64,000 nt of DNA, from the NCBI RefSeq assembly GCF_008919445.1, contig NZ_VSLG01000011.1, positions 1 to 64,000 of the forward strand. Reading direction: 5' to 3'. Shown piece by piece: positions 1-8,123 of the stretch. Made by a program: the position numbers and the translations under genes. Under the pieces are notes generated by a model. That model ran no database searches. It was not told the DNA's origin and was given only the letters and a program-made list of their open reading frames with translations. The stretch is from Serinicoccus kebangsaanensis (GTDB taxonomy: Bacteria; Actinomycetota; Actinomycetes; Actinomycetales; Dermatophilaceae). Within the stretch, counting starts at the first letter, position 1; every line of letters begins with the position of its first letter.

Positions 1-73
1 CCACCGACGCCCATCACCACAACACCGTCCAGCCGATGCGCCAACCAGCCGCGGCTTGACATAGGAGAAACGC

Positions 74-604
74 ATGGCGACACTCGTGATCACGGTCGTC
101 GGAGACGACCGCCCAGGGCTGGTCAGCGCGCTGGCCGACGTCATCGCCGAGCACGCCGGGAGCTGGGAGCGCAGCCAGCTGGCCGAGCTGGCGGGCAAGT
201 TCGCCGGGATCGTCACGGTCGACGTCCCGGACGCGCGTGCCCAGGAGCTGGTCGAGGCCATCGCGTCCTGGACCGGCGTGCTGGAGACGACCGTGCACAC
301 GGCGGCGTCGGCGGCCGCGCCCGAGGGCGAGCTGCTGCACCTCGACCTCGTGGGCAACGACCGTCCGGGGATCATCAAGGAGATCACCGGCGCCCTGGCC
401 GCGCAGCAGGTCTCGGTCGAGGACCTGCAGACCAAGGTCGTCCCGACGCCCCAGGCCGGGGGAGACCTCTTCGCCGCACGGGCCCGGCTCCGCGTGCCCG
501 AGGCTGCTGACCTCCCCGCCCTGCGGGCGGCGCTGGAGCAGCTCGCCACAGAGCTGCTCGTCGACCTCAACGTCGACTCCGACGACAGCATCGACTGGGA
601 GTGA
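74..604 (+). CDS. Tandem ACT-domain protein (GcvR-like)
   Basis: 176 aa with two ACT folds, about residues 3-80 and 88-168. Each opens with the same ligand-loop signature, GDDRPGLVSAL and GNDRPGIIKEI. Stand-alone tandem ACT proteins are small amino-acid-sensing regulators; the closest named relative is GcvR, the glycine cleavage repressor, but the ligand and partner here are unknown. There is no DNA-binding domain, so it should act through a protein partner in the cytosol. The ATG is preceded by AGGAG at a normal distance. The gene converges on the GNAT gene with a 10-bp gap. The window starts too close upstream to judge operon membership. Confidence 0.8.
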   Translation: MATLVITVVGDDRPGLVSALADVIAEHAGSWERSQLAELAGKFAGIVTVDVPDARAQELVEAIASWTGVLETTVHTAASAAAPEGELLHLDLVGNDRPGIIKEITGALAAQQVSVEDLQTKVVPTPQAGGDLFAARARLRVPEAADLPALRAALEQLATELLVDLNVDSDDSIDWE

Positions 605-614
605 CCGACCGGGG

Positions 615-1145
615 TCAGCCGCTCCCGCACTCGTGGACGTACCGGTCGCCGCTCCATCCGTCGGGCTCGGCCACGATCCCGACGTGGCGGAACCCCAGGC
701 GACGCGCGACGGCGGCCGAGGCGTGGTTGGCCGGGTCGCACCGGATGAGGAACCGCGTGACCGGTGCCTGGTCGGCCGCCAGCTGCATCGCCGCGCGCGT
801 GGCGGCGGTGGCATAGCCACGCCCCCGGCGACCGGCATACATCGTGTAGGTCAGGTTGACCTCGCCGGGCCGGAGGTAGGACAGGCCTCGCTGGATCCCC
901 ACGACCCCGACGTGCTCTCCCGTCGTGGCGTCCTCGACGGCCAGGTCCACCACGTCCGCCCCCGCGCGCCATGCGTGCGCCATCCGCTCGAGCCAGGCCA
1001 GGTGCTCCTCGGTCGTGCTGGCGCGGCCGCCGTTCACCCAGCGGTCGACGAGGTCGTCGCAGCCCGAGGCATGGGCGGCGAGGTCGTCCGGCCGCAGCGG
1101 ACGCAGCAGCACGGCTGGCTCGGGACGCGCGTCGGGGAGAGGCAC
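615..1145 (-). CDS. GNAT family N-acetyltransferase (RimJ-like)
   Basis: 176 aa. The opening LLRPLRPDD and the acetyl-CoA pyrophosphate loop [15 protein letters not shown] (about residue 107 on) are typical of the RimJ/RimL branch, which acetylates protein N-termini or small amines. The C-terminal part [14 protein letters not shown] fits strand 7 of the fold. The GTG start lies 6 nt after a TACCGT box on the same strand, so the mRNA probably begins at the start codon. The substrate cannot be predicted. It is divergent from folD, 80 bp apart, and convergent with the ACT gene. Confidence 0.82.
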   Translation of the reverse strand: MPLPDARPEPAVLLRPLRPDDLAAHASGCDDLVDRWVNGGRASTTEEHLAWLERMAHAWRAGADVVDLAVEDATTGEHVGVVGIQRGLSYLRPGEVNLTYTMYAGRRGRGYATAATRAAMQLAADQAPVTRFLIRCDPANHASAAVARRLGFRHVGIVAEPDGWSGDRYVHECGSG

Positions 1146-1151
1146 GAGGGG

Positions 1152-1157
1152 ACGGTA
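1152..1157 (-). promoter_or_regulatory. -10 box, GNAT gene (leaderless type)
   Basis: TACCGT read on the minus strand, 6 nt before the GTG at 1145. The spacing puts the transcription start at the start codon, and no ribosome binding site is visible. Confidence 0.5.
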
Positions 1158-1212
1158 GCAACCCGTGGCGACGTGCCGCGGCCCGCGCGCCCGGTCGCCC
1201 CGTCGGCAGTCC

Positions 1213-1218
1213 TAGACT
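1213..1218 (+). promoter_or_regulatory. -10 box, folD (leaderless type)
   Basis: TAGACT, 7 nt before the folD ATG at 1226. The spacing implies transcription starting at the A of the start codon. There is no ribosome binding site. Confidence 0.55.
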
Positions 1219-1225
1219 GCCTGGC

Positions 1226-2080
1226 ATGACCGCCACCATCCTCGACGGCAAGGCCGTGCACGCGACCATCCAGGACGAGCTGCGCACCCGGGTGGAGGCG
1301 CTGGCGGCGCGGGGCGTCGTGCCCGGCCTGGCCACCGTCCTGGTCGGCGACGACCCCGCCAGCACGTGGTACGTCGGCGCCAAGCACAAGGACTGCGCGC
1401 AGGTCGGAATCACCTCGGTCCGGCGGGACCTGCCCGCGGGTTCCAGCCAGGCGGACGTGCTCGGCGTCGTCGACGAGCTGAACGCCGACCCGGCGGTCAC
1501 GGCCTTCCTGGTGCAGCAGCCGACCGGTCTGGACGAGTTCGCGATCCTGTCCCGGGTGGACCCGGCCAAGGACGTGGACGGGCTGCACCCGACCAACCTG
1601 GGTGCGCTCGTCATGAACGAGCCCGCGCCGCTGCCCTGCACCCCGGTGGGGTGCGTCGAGCTGCTGCGCCGCTACGACGTGCCGGTCGCGGGCGCGGAGG
1701 TCGTCGTCGTGGGGCGCGGTCTCACCGTGGGGAGGCCGCTCGGGCTGATCCTCACCCGACGCAGCGAGAACGCCACCGTGACCCTGTGCCACACGGGGAC
1801 GCGGGACCTGGCCGAGCACACGCGCCGCGCCGACATCATCGTCTCGGCGGCGGGGGTGCCCGACATGATCACCCCCGACATGGTCCGTCCCGGGGCGGCC
1901 GTCCTCGACGTCGGCGTCGCGCGGCGGGACGGGAAGATCGCCGGAGACGTCCACCCGGACGTCGCGCAGGTGGCGGGGTGGCTGACCCCGAACCCCGGCG
2001 GGGTGGGCCCGATGACGCGGGCGATGCTGCTGAGCAACGTCGTCGAGGCGGCGGAGCGGGCCGCCAAGCGGGTCGGATGA
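1226..2080 (+). CDS. folD: Bifunctional methylene-THF dehydrogenase/cyclohydrolase
   Basis: 284 aa, the usual FolD length. It interconverts 5,10-methylene-THF, methenyl-THF and 10-formyl-THF with NADP, supplying one-carbon units in the cytosol. The catalytic YVGAKHKDC block (Tyr-x3-Lys) is at about residues 50-58, followed by [25 protein letters not shown] and the nucleotide-binding loop [13 protein letters not shown], where many FolDs have GRS-x-VGKP. The ATG at 1226 is chosen because the longer frame upstream lacks FolD similarity and a TAGACT box sits 7 nt before it. The stop codon overlaps the start of the next gene. Confidence 0.96.
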   Translation: MTATILDGKAVHATIQDELRTRVEALAARGVVPGLATVLVGDDPASTWYVGAKHKDCAQVGITSVRRDLPAGSSQADVLGVVDELNADPAVTAFLVQQPTGLDEFAILSRVDPAKDVDGLHPTNLGALVMNEPAPLPCTPVGCVELLRRYDVPVAGAEVVVVGRGLTVGRPLGLILTRRSENATVTLCHTGTRDLAEHTRRADIIVSAAGVPDMITPDMVRPGAAVLDVGVARRDGKIAGDVHPDVAQVAGWLTPNPGGVGPMTRAMLLSNVVEAAERAAKRVG

Positions 2081-2382
2081 GCCCCACGGGGGACGCCGAC
2101 GAGAGCCAGCCCCTGGTCAGCACGGGCACCCGTCCACTGGGGCCGTGGTGGCTCGCCGTGCTGGGGCTGGTGGCCGCCGGGATGCTGCTCATGTCGTCGA
2201 ACCTGCGGGCCTACGGGTATGCGCTCGGCGGCACCTTGGGGCTGCTCGCCGTGCTGCGGGCGGTGCTCCCGGCGGGCCGGGCGGGCGGACTGGTGGTCCG
2301 TGGGCGCTGGATCGACGTCCTCACCCTGCTGGTGCTGGGGGTCGCGGTGGCCGTGCTGGCCTCGACCCTGCGCCTGGTGTGA
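2077..2382 (+). CDS. DUF3017 small membrane protein
   Basis: 101 aa. A short hydrophilic N-terminus of about 24 residues is followed by three hydrophobic segments (roughly residues 27-42, 46-64 and 80-98), giving a small integral membrane protein. It starts inside the folD stop codon (ATGA overlap), so it is translationally coupled to folD. A DUF3017 protein between folD and mdh is a recurrent actinobacterial arrangement as I recall it. The function is unknown. The gene ends 18 bp before the end of the convergent mdh. Confidence 0.75.
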   Translation: MSPTGDADESQPLVSTGTRPLGPWWLAVLGLVAAGMLLMSSNLRAYGYALGGTLGLLAVLRAVLPAGRAGGLVVRGRWIDVLTLLVLGVAVAVLASTLRLV

Positions 2383-2400
2383 CCCGCCCGGCCGCGCTGC

Positions 2401-3387
2401 TCAGACCAGGCCGAGCTCGGTGACGGTGGCGCGCTCCTCGGCCAGCTCTGCGACCGACGCGTCGATCCGGCCCCGGGAGAAGTCGTCGATCTCCAGACCC
2501 TGCACGATCTCGTAGGAACCGTCACGGGTGGTGACGGGGAAGGAGCTGATCAGCCCCTCCTCGACGCCGTAGGAGCCGTCGGAACGGACGGCCATCGAGA
2601 CCCAGTCGCCCTCGGGGGAGGCTCCCAGCCAGTCGCGGGCGTGGTCGATGGTGGCCGACGCGGCGGACGCCGCGGAGGAGGACCCGCGGGCCTCGATGAT
2701 GGCCGCGCCGCGCTTGGCGACGGTCGGGATGAAGGTGTCCTCGATCCACTGCTGGTCACCCACCGCCTCGGCCGCGTTGCGGCCGCCGACCTCGGCGTGG
2801 AACAGGTCGGGGTACTGGGTGGCGCTGTGGTTGCCCCAGATGGTCATGTGCGACACCTCGCCGACCGGCGCGCCGACCTTGGCGGCGAGCTGGGCGATCG
2901 CCCGGTTGTGGTCCAGCCGGGTCAGCGCCGAGAAGCGCTCGGTCGGGATGTCCGGGGCGTTGCTCATGGCGATCAGGGCGTTGGTGTTGGCCGGGTTGCC
3001 GGTCACCGTGATCCGCACGTCGTCGGCGGCGTGCGCGTTGAGGGCCTTGCCCTGGGCGGTGAAGATGGCGCCGTTCGCCTCGAGCAGGTCTCCGCGCTCC
3101 ATCCCCTTGCTCCGCGGCCGGGCTCCGACCAGCAGGGCGACGTTGACGCCGTCGAAGACCTGGTTGGGGTCGTCGCCGATCTCGACGCCGGCCAGGGTGT
3201 CGAAGGCGCAGTCGTCGAGCTCCATGACGACACCCTCCAGCGCACCGAGGGCGGGCGTGATCTCGAGCAGGCGCAGCTCGATCGGGGTGTCCTTGCCGAG
3301 CAGCTCGCCGGAGGCGAGGCGGAAGAGCAGGCTGTAGCCGATCTGACCGGCCGCGCCGGTGACGGCGACCTTGACGGGAGTCTTCAC
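2401..3387 (-). CDS. mdh: Malate dehydrogenase
   Basis: 328 aa, NAD-dependent malate/oxaloacetate interconversion in the TCA cycle. The N-terminal Rossmann loop is [11 protein letters not shown]. The substrate-binding arginine region [15 protein letters not shown], the LDHNR motif and the catalytic histidine block [12 protein letters not shown] are all present, so this is the dimeric MDH group 2 type rather than the lactate-dehydrogenase-like type. The GTG start is preceded by GGAAGG at good spacing, and the product starts [14 protein letters not shown] as in the family. It faces the folD-DUF3017 pair. Confidence 0.97.
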   Translation of the reverse strand: MKTPVKVAVTGAAGQIGYSLLFRLASGELLGKDTPIELRLLEITPALGALEGVVMELDDCAFDTLAGVEIGDDPNQVFDGVNVALLVGARPRSKGMERGDLLEANGAIFTAQGKALNAHAADDVRITVTGNPANTNALIAMSNAPDIPTERFSALTRLDHNRAIAQLAAKVGAPVGEVSHMTIWGNHSATQYPDLFHAEVGGRNAAEAVGDQQWIEDTFIPTVAKRGAAIIEARGSSSAASAASATIDHARDWLGASPEGDWVSMAVRSDGSYGVEEGLISSFPVTTRDGSYEIVQGLEIDDFSRGRIDASVAELAEERATVTELGLV

Positions 3388-3432
3388 GAGAAGGACCTTC
3401 CTGGGGGAGGACTGGGGCGGCTGACGCGCTCG

Positions 3433-3498
3433 ACGCTAGCACCCGGTCCGTGGCGGGAGGCGGCCGAGTGGCCCGACCTCCGACGCCTGGGCTAGCGT
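3433..3498. promoter_or_regulatory. Divergent -10-like boxes between mdh and the LysM gene
   Basis: TAGCGT occurs on the minus strand at 3433-3438, facing mdh, and on the plus strand at 3493-3498, facing the LysM gene. Each leaves a 45-70-nt leader ending in a good ribosome binding site. No convincing -35 was seen, so these are suggestions. Confidence 0.3.
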
Positions 3499-3564
3499 GC
3501 CAGCGAGCCGTCGTCACGACCGCGGGCACCCGGACCGTTCCGGCCCGCACGAGAGGAGCGAGCG

Positions 3565-3852
3565 ATGGGACTGTTCGACCGGATCAAGGGCGTGCTCGAC
3601 GACGTCCGGGGGGCGCGGCCCGGCACCCGCACGCGACACCGGACCCCTGAGGCGGAGCCGGCGCCGTCGTCGTCACCGCACACTCCGGACCAGGTGACGA
3701 GGTATGCGACAGTCACGGTCCAGCCGGGGCAGACGCTGGCCGGCATCGCCGAGGAGCGCGGCGTCGACCTGCAGGAGATGGTGCGGCTCAACGGCATCGA
3801 GGCGCCGGACCTGGTCTTTCCGGGTCAGGTCTTCAAGCTGCCGCCGGCCTGA
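3565..3852 (+). CDS. LysM domain protein
   Basis: 95 aa. The N-terminal MGLFDRIKGVLDDVRG can form an amphipathic helix, a Pro/Ser-rich linker follows, and a single LysM fold fills about residues 46-94 (YATVTVQPGQTLAGIAEE, then FPGQVFKLPPA). LysM binds N-acetylglucosamine polymers such as peptidoglycan. There is no signal peptide or lipobox, so how it meets the cell wall is unclear, and it may act as a cytoplasmic adaptor. GAGAGGAG precedes the ATG. It is convergent with the 2H phosphoesterase gene, only 3 bp apart. Confidence 0.8.
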   Translation: MGLFDRIKGVLDDVRGARPGTRTRHRTPEAEPAPSSSPHTPDQVTRYATVTVQPGQTLAGIAEERGVDLQEMVRLNGIEAPDLVFPGQVFKLPPA

Positions 3853-3855
3853 TCC

Positions 3856-4404
3856 TCACCCGGCGAGCGGATAGTCGGCGCGGGTGCGCCAGACGCCGTC
3901 GCCGTCGTGCATGTAGAGCCGGAACGCGGCGGCAGGGTAGGAGCAGCTGAAGGCACCCAGGTCCCGGAAGGCGCGGTCCAGCGCCGGGAGCGGCAGGTCG
4001 TGCGCGAGCGTCACGTGGGGGTGGTAGGGGAAGTCCAGCGGTCGACGCACCGGACCGTCCCGGACGGCCCGCTCGAGCCGCTCGCAGTCGGCCACCCCCT
4101 TGGCCACCTGGACGAAGACCACGTCGGACACCGGCCGGAAGGTGCCGGTCCCGCGCAGCATCACCTCGAACGCCCCGTGCAGGGCCGCCACCCGCTGCAG
4201 GTGCTCCTCCAGCGCGTCCAGCTCGGTGCCGGACACCGGCGTGGGGGGGAGCAGGGTGATGTGGGTCGGGATGTGGGCGGCCCGCTCCTCGCCGTAGCCG
4301 ATGCGCAGCCGCTGCAGATGGGTGCCCCACGGCTCCGGCACCGGCAGCGCCACGCCGACGACGGGGGAAGCCGGTGACGGGGCGGGGTCGTCGCGTCGAC
4401 TCAT
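3856..4404 (-). CDS. 2H phosphoesterase (2'-5' RNA ligase family)
   Basis: 182 aa. Two H-x-T motifs place it in the LigT/cyclic phosphodiesterase superfamily: HITLLPPTPV at about residue 48 and HVTLAHDLPL at about residue 126. Members hydrolyse 2',3'-cyclic phosphates or 2'-5' bonds in RNA or nucleotides; the exact substrate is open. The ATG at 4404 is chosen over an in-frame GTG three codons upstream because TAGGGT lies exactly 7 nt before it. The C-terminal YMHDGDGVWRTRADYPL is typical of actinobacterial members. Confidence 0.82.
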   Translation of the reverse strand: MSRRDDPAPSPASPVVGVALPVPEPWGTHLQRLRIGYGEERAAHIPTHITLLPPTPVSGTELDALEEHLQRVAALHGAFEVMLRGTGTFRPVSDVVFVQVAKGVADCERLERAVRDGPVRRPLDFPYHPHVTLAHDLPLPALDRAFRDLGAFSCSYPAAAFRLYMHDGDGVWRTRADYPLAG

Positions 4405-4411
4405 CCCCGTC

Positions 4412-4417
4412 ACCCTA
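4412..4417 (-). promoter_or_regulatory. -10 box, 2H phosphoesterase (leaderless type)
   Basis: TAGGGT on the minus strand with a 7-nt gap to the ATG at 4404. It decides the start between two in-frame candidates. Confidence 0.5.
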
Positions 4418-4443
4418 CTCGGGTGCTGCCGCGGCCCTGCAGG

Positions 4444-5598
4444 TCACGCGACGGATCGCCGGCCGGCGTGCACGACGGCGGAGTAGTGGTCCACGAGCTG
4501 ATCCACGAGTGCGGGCCAGGAGCGCTCGTGCACCCGCTGCCGGCCGGCGGCCCCGAGCCGCTCCCGCAGGGCGGCCGCGCCGGACCCGACCAGCGGCATC
4601 ACGGCGGCACGCAGGGCTCCGTGCTCGTCCGGGTCGAAGAGCTCCCCGGTGCGTCCTGGCTCGATGAGGTCCACCGGCCCGCCCCGCGCCGGGGCCACCA
4701 CCGGGAGGCCGGCGGCCGAGGCCTCCTGCAGCGTCTGACCGAAGGTCTCCCGGGTCCCGGTGTGGACGAAGACGTCGAAGGCGGCATAGGCCTGGGCCAG
4801 CTCGGCTCCCTCGCGGCGTCCCAGGAAGACCGCCTCGGGGAGCTGGGCCTGGAGGATCTCCCGGCTCGGGCCCTCACCGACGAGCACCAGCCGGGTCCCG
4901 GGCAGCGAGGCGAGCTCGGTGAGCCGGTGCAGCTCCTTCTCCGGGGCGAGCCGACCGACATACCCCAGGATCGTCTCTCCCCGGGGCGCCAGCCGATCCC
5001 GCAGCGCGAGGGCTGCGGGGTCGGCGCGACGGTCCGGGTGGAAGAGGTCGGCGTCCACGCCGCGGCCCCACAGGGCGATCCGCGGCACCTCGTGCTCGGC
5101 GAGGTCCGACAGGGCCGAGGTGGACGGGGCCAGGGTGAGGTCGGCCTGCTCGTGGATCCGCCGGATCCAGCGCCACGCCGCCCGGGCCGTCAGGTCGCCG
5201 GCCGGCCCCGCGTGCTGACGGATGTAGGACGGCATGTCGGTCTGGTAGATCGCGACCGACGGGATCCCGAGCGCGCGGGCGGCGACGAGACCGCGCACCC
5301 CCAGGACGAACGGTGAGGCCACGTGCATGACGTCCGGCCGGAACCGGTGCAGCACCGTCTCGATCTCGTAGGACGGCAGCCCCACGCGGAACTTGCGGAC
5401 CGGGACGCTGGTCACGGTGTGCACAGGGAAGCCGGCATAGTGCTCGGGCGTCATCACCGGGCTCCAGGGGCTGGTCCCGGGCGCGATCACCAGGGCGTCG
5501 TGGCCCTGGTCGCGCAGGCACTCGAGCACCTTGAGGACGCTGGTGGTGACGCCGTTGAGCGCGGGGAGGAAGGACTCGGTGACGATGGCGACGCGCAC
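4444..5598 (-). CDS. GT4 glycosyltransferase, MgtA-like mannosyltransferase
   Basis: 384 aa from the GTG at 5598. The protein then opens MRVAIVTESFLPALNGVT, as mycobacterial MgtA-type GDP-mannose-dependent alpha-mannosyltransferases do. The GT-B fold is shown by the N-terminal GVT loop, LGYVGRLAPEKEL in the donor domain, and the E-x7-E region EASAAGLPVVAPARGGPVDL. It probably adds mannose to a lipid anchor at the inner membrane face. An in-frame ATG at 5739, 2 bp after the manC stop, would add a 47-residue low-complexity extension. I prefer 5598 because of homology and a CAGGCT box 7 nt upstream. The neighbour manC makes the likely donor, GDP-mannose. Confidence 0.85.
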   Translation of the reverse strand: MRVAIVTESFLPALNGVTTSVLKVLECLRDQGHDALVIAPGTSPWSPVMTPEHYAGFPVHTVTSVPVRKFRVGLPSYEIETVLHRFRPDVMHVASPFVLGVRGLVAARALGIPSVAIYQTDMPSYIRQHAGPAGDLTARAAWRWIRRIHEQADLTLAPSTSALSDLAEHEVPRIALWGRGVDADLFHPDRRADPAALALRDRLAPRGETILGYVGRLAPEKELHRLTELASLPGTRLVLVGEGPSREILQAQLPEAVFLGRREGAELAQAYAAFDVFVHTGTRETFGQTLQEASAAGLPVVAPARGGPVDLIEPGRTGELFDPDEHGALRAAVMPLVGSGAAALRERLGAAGRQRVHERSWPALVDQLVDHYSAVVHAGRRSVA

Positions 5599-5741
5599 GT
5601 GGTCCAGCCTGGGGCCACCAGGTATGCCGGCGGTGGACTCCGCGGGTGTGTCCGGTGGCCGCCGGGTGACCAGGGGGTGCCCCACGCCGTCCCTCATCGG
5701 ACGTCGTGGGGCCTCGGGGTGACGCGGCGCGGTGGACATCG

Positions 5742-6872
5742 TCAGGTCAGGTCCTCCCGGCCGAGGCGCTGCAGGGTGGCGACCATGGCGCCCACGTCCT
5801 GGCAGCGCTCGCGGGTCGTCACCAGCAGCGCGTCCGGCGTGTCCACGACCACGACCTCCTCCAGGCCCAGCACGACGACGGCGCGGTTACCGTGCGCCGC
5901 GACCACACCGGTCGAGTCCTGGGCGACGACCTCGCTCGACCGGCCGAGCACCCGCAGCCCCCCGTGCTCGGGACGGTCGTCGAGCAGGGTGGCGAGCGAG
6001 GCGAAGTCGCCCACGTCGTCCCAGCCGATGTCGGCGGGCACGACCACGACCCGTCCGGCTCTCGCGGCGGGCTCGGCCACCGCCCGGTCGATCGCGACGG
6101 CCTCCAGCGAGCCCCAGACCTGATCACCCTGACCGGGGTCGGCGGCCAGCAGCCGCAGCAGCCGCACCATCTCGGGGTCGGTGCGCGCGAGCAGGTCGAG
6201 CAGGGTGCTGGCGCGGACCACGAAGATGCCCGCGTTCCACAGGTGCCGGCCGCCCTCCAGGTAGGCCTGGGCCACCGCACGGTCCGGCTTCTCCACGAAC
6301 GAGACCACCTGCCGGACGCCGTCGGCACCGTCCAGCGACCGGGCGTCCCCGACCTCGATGTAGCCGAAGGCGGTGGAGGCGTAGCGCGGGGTGATGCCGA
6401 GGGTGGCCAGCGCGCCGCTGCGGGCGGCCACCACGGCCTGCCGCACGCACTCCGCGAAGGCCTCCTCGTCGTCGATGACGTGGTCCGCGGCGAAGGACCC
6501 CAGGACCGCCTCCGGGTCACGTCGCTCGAGCACCGCAGCGGCCCAGCCGATCGCCGGCATCGAGCTGCGGGGGGAGGGCTCGAGCAGCAGGTTCTCCGGC
6601 GCCAGGTCGGGCAGCTGGCTGCGGACGGCGTCGGCGTGGCGACGGCCGGTGACCACCATCACCCGGTCCCCGGCGAGGGGACGGACCCGGTCCTGCGTGG
6701 CCTGCAGCAGCGAGCGACCCGTGCCGGTCAGGTCGTGCAGGAACTTCGGGGACTGGCGTCGGGAGAGCGGCCACAGCCGGGTCCCCGAGCCACCTGCGGG
6801 GATGACTGCGGTCAGGTCGTCGATGCCGTCGCCGCGCTCCACCGGGTGCGCGGCGCGGGTCGGGGTGCTCAC
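5742..6872 (-). CDS. manC: Mannose-1-phosphate guanylyltransferase
   Basis: 376 aa. It makes GDP-mannose from mannose-1-phosphate and GTP. The nucleotidyltransferase signature [12 protein letters not shown] is near residue 28, followed by FVEKP, WNAGIF and GWDDVG. It lacks the C-terminal isomerase cupin of the bifunctional enzymes, so it does only the transferase step. The GTG start at 6872 lies 6 nt after TAGACT. Its promoter overlaps that of the divergent pyrD. Upstream of the mannosyltransferase and almost touching it, it should feed mannolipid or glycan synthesis. Confidence 0.92.
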   Translation of the reverse strand: MSTPTRAAHPVERGDGIDDLTAVIPAGGSGTRLWPLSRRQSPKFLHDLTGTGRSLLQATQDRVRPLAGDRVMVVTGRRHADAVRSQLPDLAPENLLLEPSPRSSMPAIGWAAAVLERRDPEAVLGSFAADHVIDDEEAFAECVRQAVVAARSGALATLGITPRYASTAFGYIEVGDARSLDGADGVRQVVSFVEKPDRAVAQAYLEGGRHLWNAGIFVVRASTLLDLLARTDPEMVRLLRLLAADPGQGDQVWGSLEAVAIDRAVAEPAARAGRVVVVPADIGWDDVGDFASLATLLDDRPEHGGLRVLGRSSEVVAQDSTGVVAAHGNRAVVVLGLEEVVVVDTPDALLVTTRERCQDVGAMVATLQRLGREDLT

Positions 6873-6878
6873 CGCGCC

Positions 6879-6888
6879 AGTCTAGGGT
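6879..6888. promoter_or_regulatory. Overlapping divergent -10 boxes of manC and pyrD
   Basis: Plus-strand TAGGGT (6883-6888) is 7 nt from the pyrD ATG, and minus-strand TAGACT (6879-6884) is 6 nt from the manC GTG. The boxes share two base pairs within CTAG, so polymerase can occupy only one at a time. The whole intergenic gap is 23 bp. Confidence 0.6.
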
Positions 6889-6895
6889 TGCCTGC

Positions 6896-7996
6896 ATGTC
6901 GGTGCCCCCGATCCCTCTGACGCTCCCACGGCGGCTGGCCGGCACGGCCGGACGACGTGCATACCGGCACCTGGGGCGTCCGGTGCTGTGGCGGATGGAC
7001 GCCGAGCGAGCGCACCACGGCACCGTGCTCGCCGCGGACCGGCTGGGCCGCACCTGGCCCACCCGGGCGCTGCTCGCCGCCGCGGGATCCGCCGTGCCGC
7101 CCGCCGCGCCGGTCGACCTGCTGGGTCTGCGCTTCCCGAACCGCGTCGGCCTGGCGGCCGGCATGGACAAGGACGGGCGGGCCGTCCCGGCCTGGGGTGC
7201 GCTGGGGTTCGGGCACGTCGAGCTGGGCACCGTCACGGCGCTCCCGCAGCCCGGCAACCCGCGACCGCGCATGGTCCGGCTGCCGGGGAGCACGGCCGTG
7301 ATCAACCGGATGGGCTTCAACAACCTCGGGGTCCAGGCCCTGGCCCAGCGGCTGCGCGAGGCGCGCGCTGCCGGGCTGGTGCGGATCCCGGTCGGGGTGA
7401 GCATCGGCAAGTCCAAGGTCACGCGGGTGGCCGAGGCGGTGCCGGACTACCTGACGTCGGTGGCCGCCCTGGAGGGCCTGGCGGACTACCTGGCGGTCAA
7501 CGTCTCCAGCCCCAACACCCCGGGGCTGCGCTCGCTGCAGGACGCCGGCCCGCTGCGGCACCTGCTCACCGCCGTCGTGGAGGCAGCGGCCGGTGTGCCG
7601 GTGCTGGTCAAGCTGGCGCCGGACCTCACCGACCAGGCGCTGGAGGAGGCCGTGGCCGTGGCCCTGGACGCCGGGGTGGCCGGCTTCGTCGCGACCAACA
7701 CCACGCTGGCGAGGGACGGCGTGGTGCCTCGTGAGGCCGCGCGGGCGCGTGCCGAAAAGGGTGGGCTGTCGGGCGCGCCGCTGACGGTGCGGGCCCGGGA
7801 GGTCGTGGCCAGGGTGCGCTCGCTGACCGACCGGCCGGTGATCGGCGTCGGGGGCGTCATGACCGGGGCCGACGCCGCGGCGCTCGTCGCGGCCGGTGCC
7901 GATCTGGTCCAGCTCTACACCGGGCTCGTGTATGCCGGGCCGGCCCTGGTGGCGGACGCGGTCGGAGCCACCACGGGCGACGCCCGGTCGGGGTGA
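6896..7996 (+). CDS. pyrD: Dihydroorotate dehydrogenase (quinone), class 2
   Basis: 366 aa. It oxidises dihydroorotate to orotate at the inner membrane, passing electrons to quinone (pyrimidine synthesis). The N-terminal extension of about 60 residues with basic amphipathic helices ([18 protein letters not shown]) is the class 2 membrane-association domain. The FMN barrel shows [40 protein letters not shown] and [14 protein letters not shown] with the class 2 catalytic serine. The last residues and the stop codon lie inside the first unit of a 32-bp tandem repeat, so the C-terminus (TTGDARSG) is repeat-encoded. Confidence 0.96.
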   Translation: MSVPPIPLTLPRRLAGTAGRRAYRHLGRPVLWRMDAERAHHGTVLAADRLGRTWPTRALLAAAGSAVPPAAPVDLLGLRFPNRVGLAAGMDKDGRAVPAWGALGFGHVELGTVTALPQPGNPRPRMVRLPGSTAVINRMGFNNLGVQALAQRLREARAAGLVRIPVGVSIGKSKVTRVAEAVPDYLTSVAALEGLADYLAVNVSSPNTPGLRSLQDAGPLRHLLTAVVEAAAGVPVLVKLAPDLTDQALEEAVAVALDAGVAGFVATNTTLARDGVVPREAARARAEKGGLSGAPLTVRAREVVARVRSLTDRPVIGVGGVMTGADAAALVAAGADLVQLYTGLVYAGPALVADAVGATTGDARSG

Positions 7997-8061
7997 GGAT
8001 GACCACGAGCGACGCCCGGTGGGGGTGAGGATGACCACGAGCGACGCCCGGTGGGGGTGAG
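7970..8061. repeat. 32-bp tandem repeat, three units (family B)
   Basis: Units begin at 7970, 8002 and 8034; each has ACCACG, then GCGACGCCCGG, then a G-rich run and TGAGGATG. Unit 1 differs at two positions and contains the pyrD stop codon. The core GACGCYCGG plus G-run is shared with the 32-bp arrays at 37.2-37.4 kb. Units adjoin without spacers. It lies between pyrD and the co-directional M20 gene. Confidence 0.85.
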
Positions 8062-8123
8062 GGGAGCGGGCGTGGGTGCCCGCGTATCCTGGCCGGTGAC
8101 CCTGCCCCGTCCGGAGAGTGCCG

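Noticed and set aside
55-60. TTGACA near the left edge as a -35 promoter element
   Set aside because: It is only 14 bp from the ATG at 74, leaving no room for a -10; the nearby AGGAG is better read as the ribosome binding site.
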